This document shows positions 60,991 to 64,000 of a DNA stretch of 64,000 nucleotides, in pieces. The stretch is taken from NCBI RefSeq assembly GCF_034702125.1, contig NC_085861.1, positions 981,394-1,045,393 on the forward strand. The letters run 5' to 3'. Each line of letters opens with the position of its first letter. The first letter of the stretch is position 1. The notes under the pieces were generated by a model, which had not been told where the DNA came from, did no database searches, and worked only from the letters and a program-made list of their open reading frames with translations. The DNA comes from Engraulis encrasicolus. Taxonomy: Eukaryota > Chordata > Actinopteri > Clupeiformes > Engraulidae. A program made the translations under genes and the position numbers.

Positions 60991-61365
60991 CAGGGGTGGG
61001 GAACCTTTTTCATTCGAAGGGCCACTTCAAATTCCTACCATGGTCATAAAATCCTCCGGGGGCCGTACTATGAACACAAATCAGGATTTCCCCATGAAAT
61101 TTAGGCATATATAGACACCTTTAGGCCTATATAGACATATAGACACCTTTAAAGGTAGACACATTTAAAACAGTCCCCACCTTTTCTAGGTCCCCTGAAT
61201 ATAGGCCTAACTTAATTGCATTGGAAATGTAATTTCTAAGATTCCTTTAGGCCTGCAAAATATGTCATAGGCCTATTTCATGTGAAGTTGCAAAACATTA
61301 TAATGATATCAGGGGCCGGATAAAACGGCCTCAAGGGCCCTCGAGACATAGGTTCACTACCCCTG
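60991..61365. mobile_element. miniature hAT-like element, 375 bp
   Basis: Ends CAGGGGTGGGGAACC and GGTTCACTACCCCTG. Its right half read in reverse (GAACCTATGTCTCGAGGGCC, TTTTATCCGGCCCC) matches the left half of 58062-58393, so it is the same family, inverted. Flanks TTTTAGTG/GTTTAATG are imperfect. A ~22-bp AGACACCTTTA repeat lies near 61115-61150. Confidence 0.75.
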
Positions 61366-62726
61366 GTTTAATGGTTAGTGATTCTGAAAAACACCACTGG
61401 GCAGCGTGAACAAACATACACACAGACACACACACACACACACACACATTTTAGTAAAAGGCCAAAAAATGCCCTAGGGCCCCCAACAATCCCGTTGCCT
61501 AGGGACCCCAAAATCCTAGAAACAGGCCTGCCAACCCCCCACTCCCTCCCACCCACCTGACCTCACCCCACCCCACCCCACTTGAAATTGACTGTAGCAG
61601 CTCCCGACCTGATCACTGGCATTTACATATTAAAGGCTCTCCTAAGAAGGGGATGGGAGGGGGGCATGGGGGAGCCGCAAATGCTGTGGCTTGAGGTATG
61701 AGGCAATTTAAGGTGCAAAACTCATCCACATATTCCTCTTTTCATGCAGTGTTGAGCATGCTGTAGCAACCAAGGACACTGCAAATAAACTACCAACAAC
61801 CCTCTTTCCTCCGAGATGCTGTCATGACCGGTGGGCGTGTATAAGTCTCGACCGCCTGGACATATCCACGGTTATGGCGCATCATTTTATGATGTTGTGT
61901 CGCCAAATGAAAAGAAAAATACCACACTTGACTCTCACTCAAATTACTTTTAGCAACATGGCAATGCGCACTGCGATTCTCCACTCAGGAAGTGCTCATG
62001 ACAGCACACACTTTGTTCTGTTACAGGTAGATGTATTAACCACAACAACCATGTAGCCAAGCTTTCATTAACGGAGACAAACTGAAACCAACGGAAACCC
62101 ACGTTTGCCAACCCTATCCTCGACAAACCAAAACGTCTGCATTCAAATAAGGCATCCAAAGTTTAATGATGCCAACTGCACAGACGCTAACCGTGCAAAG
62201 ATGGAACGTGTGAAAAGATGCGGAAGTAATTGAGCAGGCGAGGGCATCGAAAGCGTCAAAAGCAGAGGGCGGCAGCCAATGAAATGTTCACATTTTTCTA
62301 AATACGAGCTTCGGTTGGTCGAGATTCCTGTGTCATGCACAGACTCAACATCGCAAGCAGCAACACAACGCTTAGCAGCTACTGCTAGTCATATTAAAGT
62401 CCAACATGAAACAGCTAGACTACTTCGGCGGCCAAAGATATGACATTCAAACAAGACGTGGCGGCTCGGCTGCAAAATCAAATGGAACGGGCACCAACAT
62501 GATACGGGCTGTTACAATACAAAATTAACAGTTAGGCATATGCCCAGAAGAAAAAAAGTAATTAATGGTCTTACTTTTGATAATTCCTTTATGCATGCTA
62601 AAAGGAGGCGAGTTTTTGTTGTTGTTGAACTCGCGTTCGCGTCATGATATTCCAAGGAGTCGGCCAGTTCTCTTATTTCAAGGAAGAGCACAGAGTGCAT
62701 TCAGTCTGAGTCAACATGTTCTAGTG
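61366..62726. other. no gene recognised; (CA)n at 61419-61448
   Basis: Short CA tract, a C-rich CCCCACCCCACCCCAC tract near 61565, then moderately CpG-rich DNA (62100-62480). No supported exon. Confidence 0.45.
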
Positions 62727-63058
62727 CAGTGGTTCTTAACCTTTTTTTCTTAACGCACCCCCTTACCTGTGCCCAAGACAAGGCGCGCACCCCCAACCCA
62801 AACTTCTACACGTGTGCACGCACTAAAAAATGATTAAAGTGATTATTACAATGATTCTTGCTTGAGACATTAATCAATCCCTGAATGACTTTACATGGGG
62901 CACAAAACCTGCATTAAGTTGGTTTTGATTTGGCCTAATTATAATGTTCGCTAGCAGAATTTGTGGTCACAACCTCAACACAAACAAAATTCCACGCACC
63001 CCCTGAAATCTCTGGCGCACCCCCAGGGGGTGCCCGCACCCCAGGTTAAGAACCACTG
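62727..63058. mobile_element. miniature hAT-like element, 332 bp
   Basis: Ends CAGTGGTTCTTAACC and GGTTAAGAACCACTG; flanks TTCTAGTG (62719-62726) and TTTTAGTG (63059-63066) match at 7 of 8. The interior has GCGCACCCCC words in both halves. Confidence 0.87.
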
Positions 63059-63744
63059 TTTTAGTGGACGCTTGTTTCCGATTAATCGTAGAAAACAGCC
63101 ATTCATTAGGACCATCATGTTGTGTCAAACTTAGCTCTGACATGGCTATCGCCTTGGCATGGTATTGACTGAACTGGGGAGCACTACTGAGGGTGAAGGC
63201 GATTCCATAACGTTATCCGTATTCCGTATCTTAGTTTGACATATCCGATATAGAAGAACAATGTTCTGCAAATCATGCTGACGCCCACAAAACTTTCCAA
63301 GACACATTCCCGGACCTTCCGCAAACACTAGTATACCACAGAGACGTTGTACAAGGAGAGGGGCACGTTGGATCATGTAATTACAATCTGATTGGAGTTT
63401 CAACACATAGCGTAAGCATTATGCCGCCCAAAAATTATTCTCTGAAATTGAAATAGTGGAACTCATAGAAGATGAACTAGATTTATCTTTACAAAGTTAT
63501 TAATTATCGCTCAGTGCTACAGTTCAATGAGGCAACAGAGTCGACTGTCGTGGGTGTGACTTCTCTTCTCATTAGATGGGGCGGGCCTGGATGTCAAGTG
63601 GGCGGGCCATAACATTACCATAACATGGTAAATATAACGTTATAACATGATACTGAGCCAAATATATATTAAACCTTGGCAGCTCTGAGCTTCCGTAGAT
63701 TACTGACCAGAAGGCCTATTGCAAGAGATTAAAATTCGGGGCTA
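63059..63744. other. no gene recognised
   Basis: Flanking DNA with no recognised domain or repeat. Confidence 0.5.
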
Positions 63745-63850
63745 AGGCTGTAACGATACACCCAACCCACGATTCGGTTTGTATCACGATATATGACCCA
63801 CGGTTCGATACGCCCCACGATTTCAAAAAAAAAAAAGAAGAAGAAGAAAA
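63745..63850 (+). mobile_element. DNA-transposon terminal fragment
   Basis: GGCTGTAACGATACACCCAA and CACGATTCGG, CACGGTTCGATACG words are typical of a common fish DNA-element terminus. It is followed by an A-rich AGAAGAAGAAG tract. No partner end in the window. Confidence 0.5.
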
Positions 63851-63931
63851 TAAATTATTTATATACTTTCTTTTTTTTGCATTTACCTGCCTACATTAAT
63901 TTTGTAGGTCTACTAAATGATATTGCAGATA

Positions 63932-64000
63932 CAGTGCCGCCAGTTAGTATTGGCACCCTTGAAGCTTAAGCACATTATGGGACATATCTCCAGACAACAA
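63932..64000 (+). mobile_element. Tc1/mariner-like element, left end, cut by window end
   Basis: CAGTGCCGCCAGTTAGTATT then GGCACCCTTGAAG directly after TA (63930-63931). It resembles the complement of the Tc1 right end at 50150-50177. Continues beyond the window. Confidence 0.65.

Overview
This is non-coding-rich eukaryotic genomic DNA, almost certainly from a teleost fish. The evidence is 174-bp leucine-rich-repeat exons of the fish NLRC3-like (NLR) type, very long TG/CA/TATC/TTTC microsatellites lying directly against splice sites, LINEs of the L2/CR1/Rex1 and L1 types, a tRNA-derived SINE, hAT and Tc1/mariner miniature elements, and assembly Ns. Frequent 'taggcctac'-type words recall clupeid or gadid fish, but the species cannot be fixed from this window.

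Layout. 1-1.2 kb and 7.5-10.9 kb: two intact and one truncated LRR exon on the + strand. They look like the 3' repeat part of one or more NLR genes and are buried in microsatellites and a degenerate pyrimidine-rich higher-order tandem array. 1.5-5.2 kb: a 3.7-kb inverted-repeat element with a 6-bp target duplication, filled with ~113-bp tandem repeats and carrying a nested hAT element (8-bp target duplication) and a nested 5'-truncated LINE. 6.7-7.5 kb: a nested palindrome with two perfect 43-bp inverted repeats. 11-14.1 kb: two hAT-like elements. 14.2-19.4 kb: a foldback element whose right half begins a 2.27-kb direct segmental duplication, the two copies separated by 532 bp. 21.0-24.5 kb and 31.4-34.9 kb: two copies, in opposite orientation, of a ~3.5-kb foldback transposon, both carrying the same internal hairpin and the same SINE. 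25-30.5 kb: mariner and hAT miniature elements, a diverged direct duplication, a 60-bp minisatellite and a LINE remnant. 36.6-40.7 kb: a 5'-truncated, frameshifted L1-type LINE with endonuclease, reverse transcriptase and C-terminal regions. 41.5-46.5 kb: a short duplicated block around an assembly gap, an L2-type LINE with a nested miniature hAT, and other remnants. 47.4-50.5 kb: hairpins and Tc1/LINE fragments. 50.7-52.1 kb: a 1.39-kb hAT-like element. 52.1-57.3 kb: mostly unassignable, with one 489-bp inverted-repeat element and a 35-G run. 57.7-60.6 kb: a candidate small multi-exon gene or non-coding transcript on the - strand, with consensus splice sites and a duplicated exon-intron cassette. 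60.7-64 kb: miniature hAT elements and the start of a Tc1/mariner element cut by the window end.

The only recognisable host protein-coding sequence is the NLR LRR exons, which belong to cytosolic innate immune receptors. The minus-strand candidate near 57.7-60.6 kb is the most plausible unrecognised host transcript. Everything else supportable is mobile DNA or simple repeats. No CRISPR, operon or prokaryotic system is present. Boundaries come from reading inverted repeats and target duplications by eye; family names are given only as far as the termini and motifs allow.
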